Part shown: positions 15,825-25,162 of the stretch, one piece after another
How positions within the stretch are numbered: the first letter of the stretch is position 1
Layout of the letters: the number at the start of each line of letters is the position of its first letter
From: Collinsella sp.
GTDB taxonomy: Bacteria; Actinomycetota; Coriobacteriia; Coriobacteriales; Coriobacteriaceae
Direction of reading: 5' to 3'
Length of the DNA stretch: 46,658 nucleotides
NCBI GenBank assembly: GCA_031295385.1
Contig: JAUMOL010000019.1
Span: 1 to 46,658 of the forward strand
The notes under the pieces: generated by a model
The model's database searches: none
What the model saw: only the letters and a program-made list of their open reading frames with translations
What the model was told of the DNA's origin: nothing
Position numbers and translations under genes: made by a program

Positions 15825-17701
15825 GCGTGGCGCAACATATCCGCGACCGTGCAGGGCGCTTTCGTTGGATGGGGCTCCTCGTGGTGTGGGCGGTCTTTAT
15901 TGCCATGGCCGCCGTGCTGCTGGTGGAGCGTGCCGGCGTGCAGTACAGTGCGGGCCAGCATAAGCTGGGGATGCTTGCCGCCAACGATGCAGTGCCGGCC
16001 TCCTCGGCAATCTTTGGCCAAAAGCCCACGTGCCTGGTCATTACCGACTCGGACCAAGATAGCGTCGACGATGTTAAAGACCAGTTCGACCAGATTTTGC
16101 TGGACATGAAGATTGCCCATCGCGATGTTGATATTGCCACCGACGGTGCGGACGCGATCCCATCGCTCACGTCGTTTGATCGCGTGATTGTGCTTATGCC
16201 CTCGCTTGACGGACTGGGTACGCATCTGACCGATCTGATGAGTTGGGTGAGTGCGGGCGGCTCACTCATGCTGGGCATGACGCCAGATAACTCGAACTGC
16301 CTGCAGGCTATTGCTTCCAAGCTTGGGATCGAATCGGCCGGATATGACTATGCGACAGCCGAAAGTATCGTTCCGAGTGAGGACTTTATGCTGGGAGGGG
16401 GAGAGCGCTACGAGTTCTCGGATCCCTTCGATTCTTCACTTTCGGTTTCATTGCGCGAAACGGCGCACGTCTGGGCAAAGACCGGTGACGCGGGCACGCC
16501 GCTCATTTGGTCTAACGATTGCGGCGGTGGTCACACCGTGGTGTGCAACATTGGCATCTACGACAAGGTCATGCGTGGGTTCTATGCTTCGGCCATAAGC
16601 TTGCTGGGTGATACCACGGCCTATCCGGTCATCAACAGCGCCGTGTTCTATTTGGACGACTTTCCTAGCCCCGTGCCCTCGGGCGATGGTACTTATATCA
16701 AGCGTGACTACGGCCTTTCCATTGCCGATTTTTACACCAAGGTCTGGTGGCCCGATCTGCAAAAGCTCGCGCAAGAATACGGCATTCGCTATACCGGCGT
16801 GATGATCGAAAACTACGAGGACGCGGTCAACCAGACCGAGCCCGCGCGCCAACCCGATACCACGCAGTTCCGCTATTTTGGCGGCATGCTGCTGCAGATG
16901 GGCGGAGAGCTGGGCTTTCACGGCTACAACCATCAGCCTCTGGCGCTCTGGGATACCGACTATGGCACGCTGTATGACTACAAGACCTGGAAGAACAAGG
17001 AAACGCTCGTCGCATCGCTCAACGAGCTTATCGCCTTCCAAGATGAGGTGCTGCCCAACGCGCACGGCTCGGTTTACGTGCCGCCGTCAAATATCCTTTC
17101 GGCCCGTGCACGCAAGCTTATCGGCACCGACGTTCCGCGCATTAAGACCATCGCCAGTACGTATTTTGAGGACGGCACCGACCTGCCGTACGTGCAGGAG
17201 TTTGGCGTGGCGAGCGACGGCATTGTGGAGCAGCCGCGCATTGTCTCGGGCGGCATGGTCGACGATTCCTATATGCGTCTGGCAGCCGTGTCCGAACTCA
17301 ACATGCACTATGTGAGCACGCACTTTATGCATCCGGACGACCTTTTGGACCCCGATCGCGGCGCCAAGGAGGGCTGGGAGGTCTACAAGGGCGGCCTGGT
17401 CGACTACCTGGAGTGGCTTACCAAGTCTGCGCCCGACCTGCGTCGCCAGACCGGCTCGGAATGCTCGGGTGCCATCCAACGCTTTTCGTCCGTGACGGTG
17501 AGCGTGGATACAGACGCGAATGCCTGGACGCTCAGCCTGGGCAATTTCCACGACGAGGCGTGGCTCATGTTCCGCGCCAATAATGGCGAGCCGGGTGCGG
17601 TGACGGGTGGCGAACTGACGCACCTTACGGGCAATCTGTATCTGCTCAAGGCAAATGATAAGACCGTGACGATCGAGCGCAAGGAGGGTGGCGACAAATG
17701 A
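15821..17701 (+). CDS. pelA: PelA-like polysaccharide deacetylase
   Basis: Start chosen at the ATG at 15821, which overlaps the previous stop (ATGA) and follows GGAGGAGG; the product has 626 residues. One membrane anchor lies at about 10-33, then a Rossmann-like or flavodoxin-like domain to about residue 250, then a CE4-type deacetylase domain. Its metal motifs are visible as Asp279-Asp280 (YLDDFPSP) and His367-x3-His371 (HGYNH). Pel is made as a GalNAc-rich polymer and partly deacetylated by PelA outside the membrane, giving positive charge. Gram-negative PelA also carries a glycoside hydrolase domain; none is evident here, as expected for Gram-positive versions. The protein should act on the outer face of the membrane. 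Confidence 0.8.
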   Translation: MSVAQHIRDRAGRFRWMGLLVVWAVFIAMAAVLLVERAGVQYSAGQHKLGMLAANDAVPASSAIFGQKPTCLVITDSDQDSVDDVKDQFDQILLDMKIAHRDVDIATDGADAIPSLTSFDRVIVLMPSLDGLGTHLTDLMSWVSAGGSLMLGMTPDNSNCLQAIASKLGIESAGYDYATAESIVPSEDFMLGGGERYEFSDPFDSSLSVSLRETAHVWAKTGDAGTPLIWSNDCGGGHTVVCNIGIYDKVMRGFYASAISLLGDTTAYPVINSAVFYLDDFPSPVPSGDGTYIKRDYGLSIADFYTKVWWPDLQKLAQEYGIRYTGVMIENYEDAVNQTEPARQPDTTQFRYFGGMLLQMGGELGFHGYNHQPLALWDTDYGTLYDYKTWKNKETLVASLNELIAFQDEVLPNAHGSVYVPPSNILSARARKLIGTDVPRIKTIASTYFEDGTDLPYVQEFGVASDGIVEQPRIVSGGMVDDSYMRLAAVSELNMHYVSTHFMHPDDLLDPDRGAKEGWEVYKGGLVDYLEWLTKSAPDLRRQTGSECSGAIQRFSSVTVSVDTDANAWTLSLGNFHDEAWLMFRANNGEPGAVTGGELTHLTGNLYLLKANDKTVTIERKEGGDK

Positions 17702-19125
17702 GAATCTGCTTGGTACTCGAGGGTTGCTACCCCTATGTGCACGGCGGCGTATCTACCTGGATGCATGGCTACATTACGGCCATGCCCGAGCACGAGTTTG
17801 TGCTGTGGGTGATCGGCGCGCATGCTGCCGACCGTGGCAAGTTTGTCTACGAGCTGCCCGGCAACGTGGTCGAGGTGCACGAGGTGTTCCTCGACGATGC
17901 CCTGCGGCTTTCGGGCGAGCAACATGAAGCCAGTTTTAACGACCGTGAGCGCGAGGCGCTACGCCGCCTGGTGTCGCTCTCTAATCCGGACTGGGACGTG
18001 CTGTTCGATATCTTTCAGCGCCGTCGCGTGCATCCGCTCTCGCTTTTGCAGAGCCGCACGTTTATGGACATCTTCCGCGACGTGTGCCTGGCCGAGTATC
18101 CCTACACGCCCTTTGCCGATGCATTCCACACCATGCGCTCCATGTTGCTGCCCGTGCTTTACCTGTTGGGCAGCGAGGTGCCGGTGGCCGATGTGTACCA
18201 TGCCATCTCGACCGGCTACGGTGGCCTGCTCGCCTGCCTGGGCTCAAGCGTTCACCATGCGCCGGTGCTGCTGACCGAGCATGGCATCTACACCCGCGAG
18301 CGCGAGGAAGAGATCATTCGCGCCGATTGGGTGGTGCCGTCGTTTAAGGACCGCTGGATCCGCTTTTTCTACCTGCTTTCGGAGGAGATCTACCGCCGCG
18401 CATTCCGCGTGACGAGTTTGTTCCATAACGCCCGCAAGACGCAGATCGATATGGGCTGCGATGCGGACAAATGCCTGGTCATCCCCAACGGCATTCAGTT
18501 CGACCGCTTTAAGGACATTCCTTTAAAGCCCGATGACGGCTGGGTGGACATTGGCGCGGTGGTGCGCCTAGCGCCCATCAAGGACGTCAAGACTATGATC
18601 TATGCCTTCTTTGAGCTGCACGAGCGATTGCCCAAGGTGCGCCTGCACATCATGGGCGGCGTGGACGACGAAGAGTACGGCGCCGAGTGCCACGCGCTGG
18701 TCGATACCCTGGGCGTGCGCGACCTGGTCTTTACCAGCCGCGTCAACGTGGTCGAGTACATGGAAAAGCTCGACTTTACCATTTTGACGAGCATCTCCGA
18801 GGGCCAGCCGCTCAGCGTGCTGGAGTCGCTTGCAGCGCGCCGTCCCTGCGTGACGACTGAGGTGGGCTGCTGTCGCGAGCTTCTCGAAGGCGCCCCGGGC
18901 GACGACTTTGGCGTGGCGGGTTTTGTGACGCCGCCTATGTATCGCAAGGGCTTGGCCGATGCCATGGAACGCATGTGCACAAGCCGCGCCCGCCGTATCG
19001 AGATGGGGGAGCGCGGCCAGCGCCGCGTTGCCACGTGCTTTTTGCACGAGCAGATGCTCGCCAACTATCGCGCGCTGTACGACGAGACGGCGTGTGCGTT
19101 TAACCTGCCCAGAGAGGGGGAGTAG
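17698..19125 (+). CDS. pelF: PelF-type glycosyltransferase (GT4)
   Basis: A 475-residue GT-B glycosyltransferase that starts inside the pelA stop (ATGA overlap). The N-terminal LEGCYPYVHGGVSTWMHGYI is the characteristic PelF opening, and the C-terminal nucleotide-sugar site shows the EX7E pattern in SEGQPLSVLES. PelF is the cytosolic enzyme that polymerises the Pel chain from UDP-sugars and works with PelG. No signal peptide or membrane segment is visible, as expected. Length agrees with the family (about 500 residues). Transcription and translation are clearly coupled with its neighbours. Confidence 0.92.
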   Translation: MRICLVLEGCYPYVHGGVSTWMHGYITAMPEHEFVLWVIGAHAADRGKFVYELPGNVVEVHEVFLDDALRLSGEQHEASFNDREREALRRLVSLSNPDWDVLFDIFQRRRVHPLSLLQSRTFMDIFRDVCLAEYPYTPFADAFHTMRSMLLPVLYLLGSEVPVADVYHAISTGYGGLLACLGSSVHHAPVLLTEHGIYTREREEEIIRADWVVPSFKDRWIRFFYLLSEEIYRRAFRVTSLFHNARKTQIDMGCDADKCLVIPNGIQFDRFKDIPLKPDDGWVDIGAVVRLAPIKDVKTMIYAFFELHERLPKVRLHIMGGVDDEEYGAECHALVDTLGVRDLVFTSRVNVVEYMEKLDFTILTSISEGQPLSVLESLAARRPCVTTEVGCCRELLEGAPGDDFGVAGFVTPPMYRKGLADAMERMCTSRARRIEMGERGQRRVATCFLHEQMLANYRALYDETACAFNLPREGE

Positions 19126-19128
19126 CCG

Positions 19129-20673
19129 GTGGCCGGAATTGGTTTTGAGCTCAAGCGCCTGTTTAGACGCAAGGGTCTGTTTGCCACGATGCGTGCCTAT
19201 GGCTACGCCGGCATTGTGTGCACGGGTCCCATGCTGTTGGGCGTGCTGCTCCAGGTGGGTATCTTGGTGCTGTGCGGTCTGTGGGGTGTGGGCCGTGCCA
19301 ACCAGGATCTGCTGGTGTGCATGGTGACCTATACGCTGCTGGCCTCGCTTACGCTCACGAGCTTTTTCTCCATGCCGGTCACGCGCTTTTTAGCCGACAT
19401 GCTTTTTGCCGAGCTCGAGGATGAGATACTGCCTTCGTTTTGGGGCTCCAACGCCATCATGCTCGTTGCGGGCACCGTGCTCTACGGCGTCTTTTTGCTG
19501 TTCTCGGGCGCCACGCTGCTGCAGGGGCTGCTGTGCCTGTGGCTGTTCAACATTATGATCGTCAACTGGAACGGCATGAATTACCTCACGGCCATCAAGG
19601 ATTACCGCGGCATCCTTTGCAGCTTTGCGGCCGCCATTGGCGTGGCGTGCCTGTGCGCCCTGGCCGCGCTGGCGCTGGGACTGCCGCCGGTCGAGGGTCT
19701 TTTGGCATCAATTGCTCTGGGCTACGGCGTCATGCTCGCCTGGGACGTGGTTCTGCTATACCGGTATTTTCCTCAGAGCGACCGCAGCCCCTGGCTCTTT
19801 TTACGGTGGCTCGATCAGTTTATGCCGTTGGCGCTCACGGGCTTGTTTACCAACCTGGGCCTCTTTGCGCACTTGGTGATAATTTGGGCCGGTCCCATTG
19901 GCGTGCAGGTCAAGGGCTTGTTTTATGGTGCGCCCTACTACGATGTGCCGGCGCTCATCGCGTTTTTGACGATCCTGGTCACGTCCGTCAACTTTGTGGT
20001 CTCGGTCGAGGTCAACTTTTATCCGCGCTACCGCGACTACTACAGCCTGTTCAACGACGGTGGCGTGGTGGGCGACATTGTGGTGGCCGAGGAGGAAATG
20101 CTTGCCACGCTCAACCGAGAACTACGGTTTTGCGCGCTCAAGCAGCTGTTTGTGACGGCGGCGGTCATCTCGCTCGAGACCACGGTGCTGTCGGCCCTGC
20201 CATTGGGCTTTAACAACCTGATGCACGGGTATTTTCGCACGCTGTGCGTGGGCTATGGCCTGTATGCCTTGGGCAATATGGTGATGCTTATCTTGCTGTA
20301 CTTTACCGACTACAAGGGGGCCGTGCTGGCCTCGGGGTTGTTTGCCGGTGTGGCCGGGCTGGCGACTGCCGTTTCTCTGCTCTTGCCGCAGCAGTTTTAC
20401 GGCTTTGGCTTTTTGTTGGGTGCAGCGGTGTTTTTTATCGTGGCGCTGCTGCGGCTCGATACCTATACCGCCAACTTGCCGTATCGTATCCTGAGCCAGC
20501 AGTCCATTGTGGCTACTGACAAGACGGGCTGGTTTACCGAACTTGGCCGGGTGCTCGACCGTGTTGAGCAACGCTACGAGGACAAGCGCGTGGGCGGTGA
20601 TCCGCGCAGTGCGTTTGAACGTATGGTGGTTCGCCTGTTCCAAAAACATTGGGGAGGTTCTGATGATCGATAA
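19129..20673 (+). CDS. pelG: PelG-type polysaccharide transporter
   Basis: The 514-residue product starts at the GTG at 19129, three bases after the pelF stop and behind GAGGGGGAG. The protein is almost entirely hydrophobic, with about twelve membrane segments, and opens with AGIGFELKRLFRRKG, typical of PelG. The family belongs to the MOP (flippase-like) superfamily and moves the Pel polymer across the membrane in complex with PelF, PelD and PelE. The C-terminal 60 residues are cytosolic and charged. The gene overlaps the start of the CotH-like gene by eleven bases, so the operon continues. Confidence 0.9.
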   Translation: MAGIGFELKRLFRRKGLFATMRAYGYAGIVCTGPMLLGVLLQVGILVLCGLWGVGRANQDLLVCMVTYTLLASLTLTSFFSMPVTRFLADMLFAELEDEILPSFWGSNAIMLVAGTVLYGVFLLFSGATLLQGLLCLWLFNIMIVNWNGMNYLTAIKDYRGILCSFAAAIGVACLCALAALALGLPPVEGLLASIALGYGVMLAWDVVLLYRYFPQSDRSPWLFLRWLDQFMPLALTGLFTNLGLFAHLVIIWAGPIGVQVKGLFYGAPYYDVPALIAFLTILVTSVNFVVSVEVNFYPRYRDYYSLFNDGGVVGDIVVAEEEMLATLNRELRFCALKQLFVTAAVISLETTVLSALPLGFNNLMHGYFRTLCVGYGLYALGNMVMLILLYFTDYKGAVLASGLFAGVAGLATAVSLLLPQQFYGFGFLLGAAVFFIVALLRLDTYTANLPYRILSQQSIVATDKTGWFTELGRVLDRVEQRYEDKRVGGDPRSAFERMVVRLFQKHWGGSDDR

Positions 20674-22432
20674 GTTGATGTCTTGCCGCTGCCTGATCGA
20701 GGCGGCTGCCGGCGCGCTGTTGCTTTCGGGCTGCTCGTCTCAGGACGAATCCTCGACTAAAAAGGTCAAAAAGCAGGGCAAGATTAAAAAGGCCGAGGCC
20801 TCCGACCAGTCCAAGCACCTGCGCGATAAGGACGAGCTGTACGAGGTCTACGACGACTCGGGCATTGTGACCATGTACCTGACGGTCTCGCGCGGTAACA
20901 GCTCCGAGAACACCGATCATAGCTGGGCCGAGATCAATACGTACTCGGTGTATGACTACGCCGACATGGGCGTGACGCGCTATCAGGTAATGGGGCTTTT
21001 GCAGGCGGGCGACGAAGACGGCCCGGTGGCCGGTGAGGTTGGCTATGGCGAGGAAGCGCCCAATGCTACCGTGCAGGTGCGTGGCCAGACGTCGAGCATG
21101 AACTCGCAAAAGAATTACAAGGTTGAGCTCAAAAAGGGCAAGGGTAGCTGGCGCCAATAGCGCGCGATTGCGCTCAACAAGCACATGGGCGAGGGTATGC
21201 GTTTTCGCAACAAGATGGCCTACGACCTTATCCGCGGGATTCCCCAGATGATGGGCCTGCGCACGCAGTTTGTGCATCTGTGGGTGTGCGACCAGACCGA
21301 AAAGTCCAACGACACCTTTGAGGACTACGGCCTGTTTACGCAGGTTGAACAGCTCAACAAGACGGCGCTTAAGGCACATGGCCTGGATAAGAGCGGGCAT
21401 CTGTACAAGGTGAACAGCTTTGATTTCCATCGCTACGAGGATACCATTAAGCTTGCTGACGACCCCGACTACAACCAGGCAAGCTTTGAGGGCATGCTCG
21501 AGATTAAGGGCGATTCGGACCACACCAAGCTCATCGAGATGCTCGATGCGCTCAACGACGAATCGCAAAAGATCGATGACGTGCTCGACACCTACTTTGA
21601 TACCGAGAATCTGGTCTATTGGTTGGCGTTTCAGATCCTGACGGGCAACTGCGATACGCAGAACCGCAACTGCTATCTGTACAGCCCGCTTAACTCCAAG
21701 GTCTGGTACATCCTGGATTGGGATAACGACGGCATGCTGCGTAAGCTTGAGCTGAGCCTGACGGGGTTCTCGGTTTATGCGAGCTGGGAGCGCGGCGCAA
21801 GCAACTACTGGGGCAACGTGCTATTCAATCGTGCGCTGCGCAGCAAGGCGTTCCGCGGTGAGCTCGATCGCGCCGTCAAGGACCTGCGCTCGTATATGAC
21901 CGAGGCACGCCTGACCAAGATGATCAAGCACTACCGCGAGGTGACTGAATCCCTGGTCTTTGCTTCGCCCGATATCGACAATCTGCCTGTCACCAAGGAC
22001 CAATACGAGCAGATCGCCGCGTCGATTCCCTCCGAGATCGAGGAGAACTACAAGAGCTTTCGCGAGAGTTTTAAAAAGCCCATGCCGTTCTACATCGGCG
22101 TGCCGCAGATCGATAACGGTAAGCTGCGCATTAACTGGGATGCGTCCTACGACTTTGAGGCGCGCGACATTCGCTACACCGTAGAGCTTGCGCGCGACTA
22201 TGCCATAAGCGACGTGTTCTTTAAGGCCGAGGACGTGCTGCTTCCCGAGGTGACCTGCGATGCGCCCGATGCCGGCCAGTATTTTGTGCGCGTGCGTGCC
22301 GCCAACTCCGACGGCTTTACGCAAGATGCGTTTGACTACTATGTGACTGACGACGGTAAGCACTACGGCATGAAGTGTTTTTACGTGCAAGACGGCGGTA
22401 AGGTCGTGGAGGACACGTATGAGGAGGGCTAG
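20663..22432 (+). pseudogene. cotH: CotH-kinase lipoprotein gene with in-frame amber codon
   Basis: From the ATG at 20663 (GGGGAGG site) the frame reads a lipoprotein signal (MIDKLMSCRC ... LLLSGCSSQ) and then the CotH kinase fold: GQTSSMNSQKNYKVELKKGKGSW, continuing as IALNKHMGEGMRFRNKMAYDL and later WYILDWDND. Codon 166 (21158-21160) is TAG, but the frame on both sides is the same, so a single C-to-T change (CAG to TAG) explains it and 589 residues would otherwise be made. CotH proteins are secreted protein kinases, first known from spore coats; here the enzyme would be anchored outside the membrane and might modify a matrix protein. Truncation would leave only the N-terminal 165 residues, without the kinase core. 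Readthrough or a sequencing error are alternatives. Confidence 0.82.
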
Positions 22433-23210
22433 CGCGCTGCTTGAGCGCTTGGCGGCCCCGCCTGTGCGTGCCACGCAGGAGCGTTACCGCCATGAGCTCA
22501 AATATCTCATTAACGAGGGCGAGCACGCCGCGCTTGCCTGTCGCATGGCGCCGGTGTTTAAGCTGGACAAGCATGCGCGGGCGGGCGGTTACACTATTCG
22601 CAGCCTGTATTTTGATGACTACCGAAACTCGGCCTACGAGGAAAAAGACGCCGGCATTCTCATGCGCAAAAAGTATCGCGTGCGCATCTATAACGGCAGC
22701 GACAAGGTGATTAAGCTTGAGCGCAAAAAGAAGTACGGCAGCTGGATCTACAAGGAGGACGCGCCGCTTACGCGCGGTGAGTTTGAGCAGATTCTGGCTG
22801 GCGACTACGACTTTTTGCTGAGGAGCCCTTATCCGCTCTGTCGCGAGTTCTACATCGAGTGCATCTGCAACATGATGCGCCCACGGACCATCGTGGACTA
22901 CGAGCGCGAGCCGTGGGTGATGGACGAGGGCACCGTGCGCATCACGTTTGACATGAACGTGCGTGCCGCGGTGGGTAGCTTCGACATCTTTGATGCGACG
23001 CTGCCCGCGCTGCCCGTGCTAGAACCCGGCAAGCTGGTGATGGAGGTCAAGTTTACGGAGTTTTGCCCGCAGCTCGTGCGCGATATGGTGCCGCCGGGCG
23101 CGGCCGAACTCACGGCGGTCTCCAAGTACTGCCTGTGTTACGAAAAGACCGCCTACCTGCGCGGATTTAATTGCTGGGAATCGGATTTTGAGAACCGAGG
23201 GGATATTTAG
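22419..23210 (+). CDS. VTC-domain polyphosphate polymerase
   Basis: This 263-residue protein has the VTC tunnel-domain motifs RYRHELKY (about 22-29), RSLYFDDY, KYRVRIYNG, KLERKKK and, near the end, MEVKF. These basic and acidic residues line the tunnel in which yeast Vtc4 makes polyphosphate from ATP. Bacterial single-domain members are cytosolic. The gene starts fourteen bases inside the CotH-like gene and is followed four bases later by a DUF4956 membrane protein; this trio recurs in Gram-positive genomes. Whether it makes polyphosphate or another phosphate polymer for the Pel matrix cannot be told from sequence. Confidence 0.85.
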   Translation: MRRASALLERLAAPPVRATQERYRHELKYLINEGEHAALACRMAPVFKLDKHARAGGYTIRSLYFDDYRNSAYEEKDAGILMRKKYRVRIYNGSDKVIKLERKKKYGSWIYKEDAPLTRGEFEQILAGDYDFLLRSPYPLCREFYIECICNMMRPRTIVDYEREPWVMDEGTVRITFDMNVRAAVGSFDIFDATLPALPVLEPGKLVMEVKFTEFCPQLVRDMVPPGAAELTAVSKYCLCYEKTAYLRGFNCWESDFENRGDI

Positions 23211-23213
23211 ACC

Positions 23214-23879
23214 ATGAGCACCAGGGACTTTTTTAAGAACTCCGTCTTGGAGGCGTTTGGCAAGGTCGACCCTGCCAAGATCGGCCTTTCGCTGCTCGTG
23301 GCGCTCGCCATGGGCATCCTGATCTATTACGTGTACAAGCGCTTTTTTACCGGCGTGGTGTATTCGCGCAGCTTTGCCGTGACGCTCGTGGGCATGTGCG
23401 TGCTCACCTGCATGGTCACGCTTGCGATCTCGACCAACGTGGTCATCTCGCTCGGTATGGTCGGTGCTCTGTCAATCGTCCGCTATCGTACGGCGGTCAA
23501 GGACCCGCTCGACCTGCTGTATCTGTTTTGGGCCATTACCACGGGCATTACGGCCGGCGCCGGCATGTATGCGCTCGTGGGGCTCACTGCGGTGGTGATC
23601 GTGGTGATGATCGCCAGCTTTGCGAGCCACCAGGACAAGTCGCGTGTGTACATGATGGTCATTCACTACACGGGCCAGACAACCGGCGACGATATCGTGC
23701 GTGCATTTGGCCGCACCAAGTTCACCGTTAAGTCCAAGACCATGCGCGGCGACAAAGTCGAGATGGCCGTTGAGGTATTCTCTGACGGTGTGGATATGCC
23801 CTATGCTGACGCCATTCGTGCACTCGACGGCGTGGAAGACCTAACGTTGATCCAATACAACGGCGAATATCACGGCTAG
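23214..23879 (+). CDS. DUF4956 membrane protein
   Basis: A 221-residue protein with about four membrane helices between residues 22 and 140 and a soluble C-terminal domain. The segment GALSIVRYRTAVKDPLDLLY is the DUF4956 signature. Function is not established. Its fixed association with VTC-domain and CotH genes suggests it forms a channel or membrane anchor for the polyphosphate polymerase, by analogy with the membrane part of the yeast VTC complex; this is inference. It is the last gene of the Pel operon: a hairpin follows 50 bases later and the next gene has its own operator. Confidence 0.8.
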   Translation: MSTRDFFKNSVLEAFGKVDPAKIGLSLLVALAMGILIYYVYKRFFTGVVYSRSFAVTLVGMCVLTCMVTLAISTNVVISLGMVGALSIVRYRTAVKDPLDLLYLFWAITTGITAGAGMYALVGLTAVVIVVMIASFASHQDKSRVYMMVIHYTGQTTGDDIVRAFGRTKFTVKSKTMRGDKVEMAVEVFSDGVDMPYADAIRALDGVEDLTLIQYNGEYHG

Positions 23880-23928
23880 AACCCTAGCGAGCAGATCGCC
23901 CGGCAGATGCCCGCGCAGCGTCGAGCAG

Positions 23929-23952
23929 TCCGGCGTTCGTCAGAACGCCGGA
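23929..23952 (+). terminator. Hairpin at the end of the Pel operon
   Basis: Perfect 10-base arms TCCGGCGTTC and GAACGCCGGA with a GTCA loop. There is no T-run, so termination may be Rho-assisted or partial. It separates the Pel operon from the sucrose regulator. Confidence 0.5.
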
Positions 23953-23969
23953 ACGAACAGGTATCATGG

Positions 23970-23983
23970 TGAAAGCGATTTCA
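23970..23983. promoter_or_regulatory. LacI-type operator upstream of scrR
   Basis: TGAAAGCGATTTCA is a palindrome with the central CG typical of LacI-family sites and differs only at two positions from the two sites before the PTS gene. It lies 16 bases before the GTG start, suggesting autoregulation, and it would fall inside the coding region if the ATG at 23966 were used. Confidence 0.7.
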
Positions 23984-23998
23984 ATGACAGGGGTGCTC

Positions 23999-24979
23999 GT
24001 GGTAAAGATGAAAGATGTGGCCGAGCTGGCGGGCGTTTCGAGCGCCGCCGTCTCGCGCTACCTCAACGGTGGATACATATCGGCGGACAAGGCCGAGCGC
24101 ATTAAGAAAGCGATTGAGCTGACAGGATACGTGCGGTCCAGCCAGGCTCGCGCGCTGCGCACCGGTTCCACCAAGCTCATCGGCGTCATCGTCCCCAAGA
24201 TCAACTCGGAATCCGTGAGCCGCATTACTGCCGGCATTGGCCAGGTGCTCGGTCGTCGTGGCTACCAGATGCTGCTTGCCAACACCGACAACGCGGCCGA
24301 TCGTGAGCTCGAATACCTCGATTTATTCCAAAACCACCCGGTTGACGGCATTGTGTTGGTGGCAACCATGATTACCGACGAGCACCGTCGGGCGATTGAG
24401 TCGTGCCGCGTGCCCATTGTGCTGATCGGTCAACATGTCGAGGGCGCGGCGTGCGTGTATCACGACGATTGCGAAGCCGCTTTTGAGCTGGGCCGTGCGC
24501 TTGCGGGTCGCGTGGACGGCAAGATCGCCTACATTGGAGTTACCGAAGAGGACCGCGCAGCCGGTTTCGACCGTCGTCGCGGTTTTGAGGCCGGCTTGCG
24601 CGCCGCGGGCGTGGTGCTTGATCCGAGCCTGATTCGGCAGGGATCCTTTACTCTTGACTCGGGCTATCGCGCTGCGCGCGAGCTGCTTGCCGATGTCCCC
24701 GATGTTTCGTTTATCGCGTGCGCGACCGACACTATGGCGGCCGGTGCCCTGCGCGCTCTTGACGAGGTACGTGGTATGGGCGAGGGCATGCGTCGCGTGA
24801 GCGGTTTTGGCGACAACGCATTTTTGCGCGCGCTGACGGGCGGCATTCCCACCGTGCATTACGGCTACCTGACCAGCGGCGTTGAAGCGACCAATATGTT
24901 GCTCAACACGCTCGATGGCGTGGAGGGGGAGAGTGGTCTAAAGACGCTCAAGCTCGGCCATCAGCTTATGAATGTCTAG
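23999..24979 (+). CDS. scrR: LacI-family sucrose regulator
   Basis: A 326-residue regulator starting at the GTG at 23999, behind AGGGG; the alternative ATG at 23966 would place an operator in the coding region. The N-terminus MVKMKDVAELAGVSSAAVSR is the LacI helix-turn-helix, with the hinge around residues 45-60, followed by a periplasmic-binding-like effector domain. The neighbouring sucrose PTS and hydrolase genes and the matching operators at 25067 and 25093 identify it as the repressor of sucrose use, probably released by sucrose-6-phosphate or fructose. The effector itself cannot be read from sequence. Confidence 0.85.
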   Translation: MVKMKDVAELAGVSSAAVSRYLNGGYISADKAERIKKAIELTGYVRSSQARALRTGSTKLIGVIVPKINSESVSRITAGIGQVLGRRGYQMLLANTDNAADRELEYLDLFQNHPVDGIVLVATMITDEHRRAIESCRVPIVLIGQHVEGAACVYHDDCEAAFELGRALAGRVDGKIAYIGVTEEDRAAGFDRRRGFEAGLRAAGVVLDPSLIRQGSFTLDSGYRAARELLADVPDVSFIACATDTMAAGALRALDEVRGMGEGMRRVSGFGDNAFLRALTGGIPTVHYGYLTSGVEATNMLLNTLDGVEGESGLKTLKLGHQLMNV

Positions 24980-25066
24980 GCTTTGGCACGTCTGCCCGCC
25001 TCTGAGACCTCCTGTTTTGCCTTAAAACCACCATTCGCCGGCTTATTCCTACCGTTCATCCTGCTA

Positions 25067-25080
25067 TGAAAACGATTACA
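25067..25080. promoter_or_regulatory. ScrR operator 1 upstream of scrA
   Basis: TGAAAACGATTACA, identical to a second copy 26 bases further on. It lies about 95 bases before the PTS start. Near-identity to the site before scrR supports control by that regulator. Confidence 0.75.
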
Positions 25081-25092
25081 GACATATGAAAC

Positions 25093-25106
25093 TGAAAACG
25101 ATTACA
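25093..25106. promoter_or_regulatory. ScrR operator 2 upstream of scrA
   Basis: TGAAAACGATTACA, an exact repeat of 25067-25080. The 26-base centre-to-centre distance, about two and a half helical turns, places the two sites on roughly opposite faces of the DNA. Confidence 0.75.
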
Positions 25107-25162
25107 GTGTAAGTGTCAAAGATGGCCGGGTGCACATGCGCCCGTTGGAGGAAAGGGAAGTC

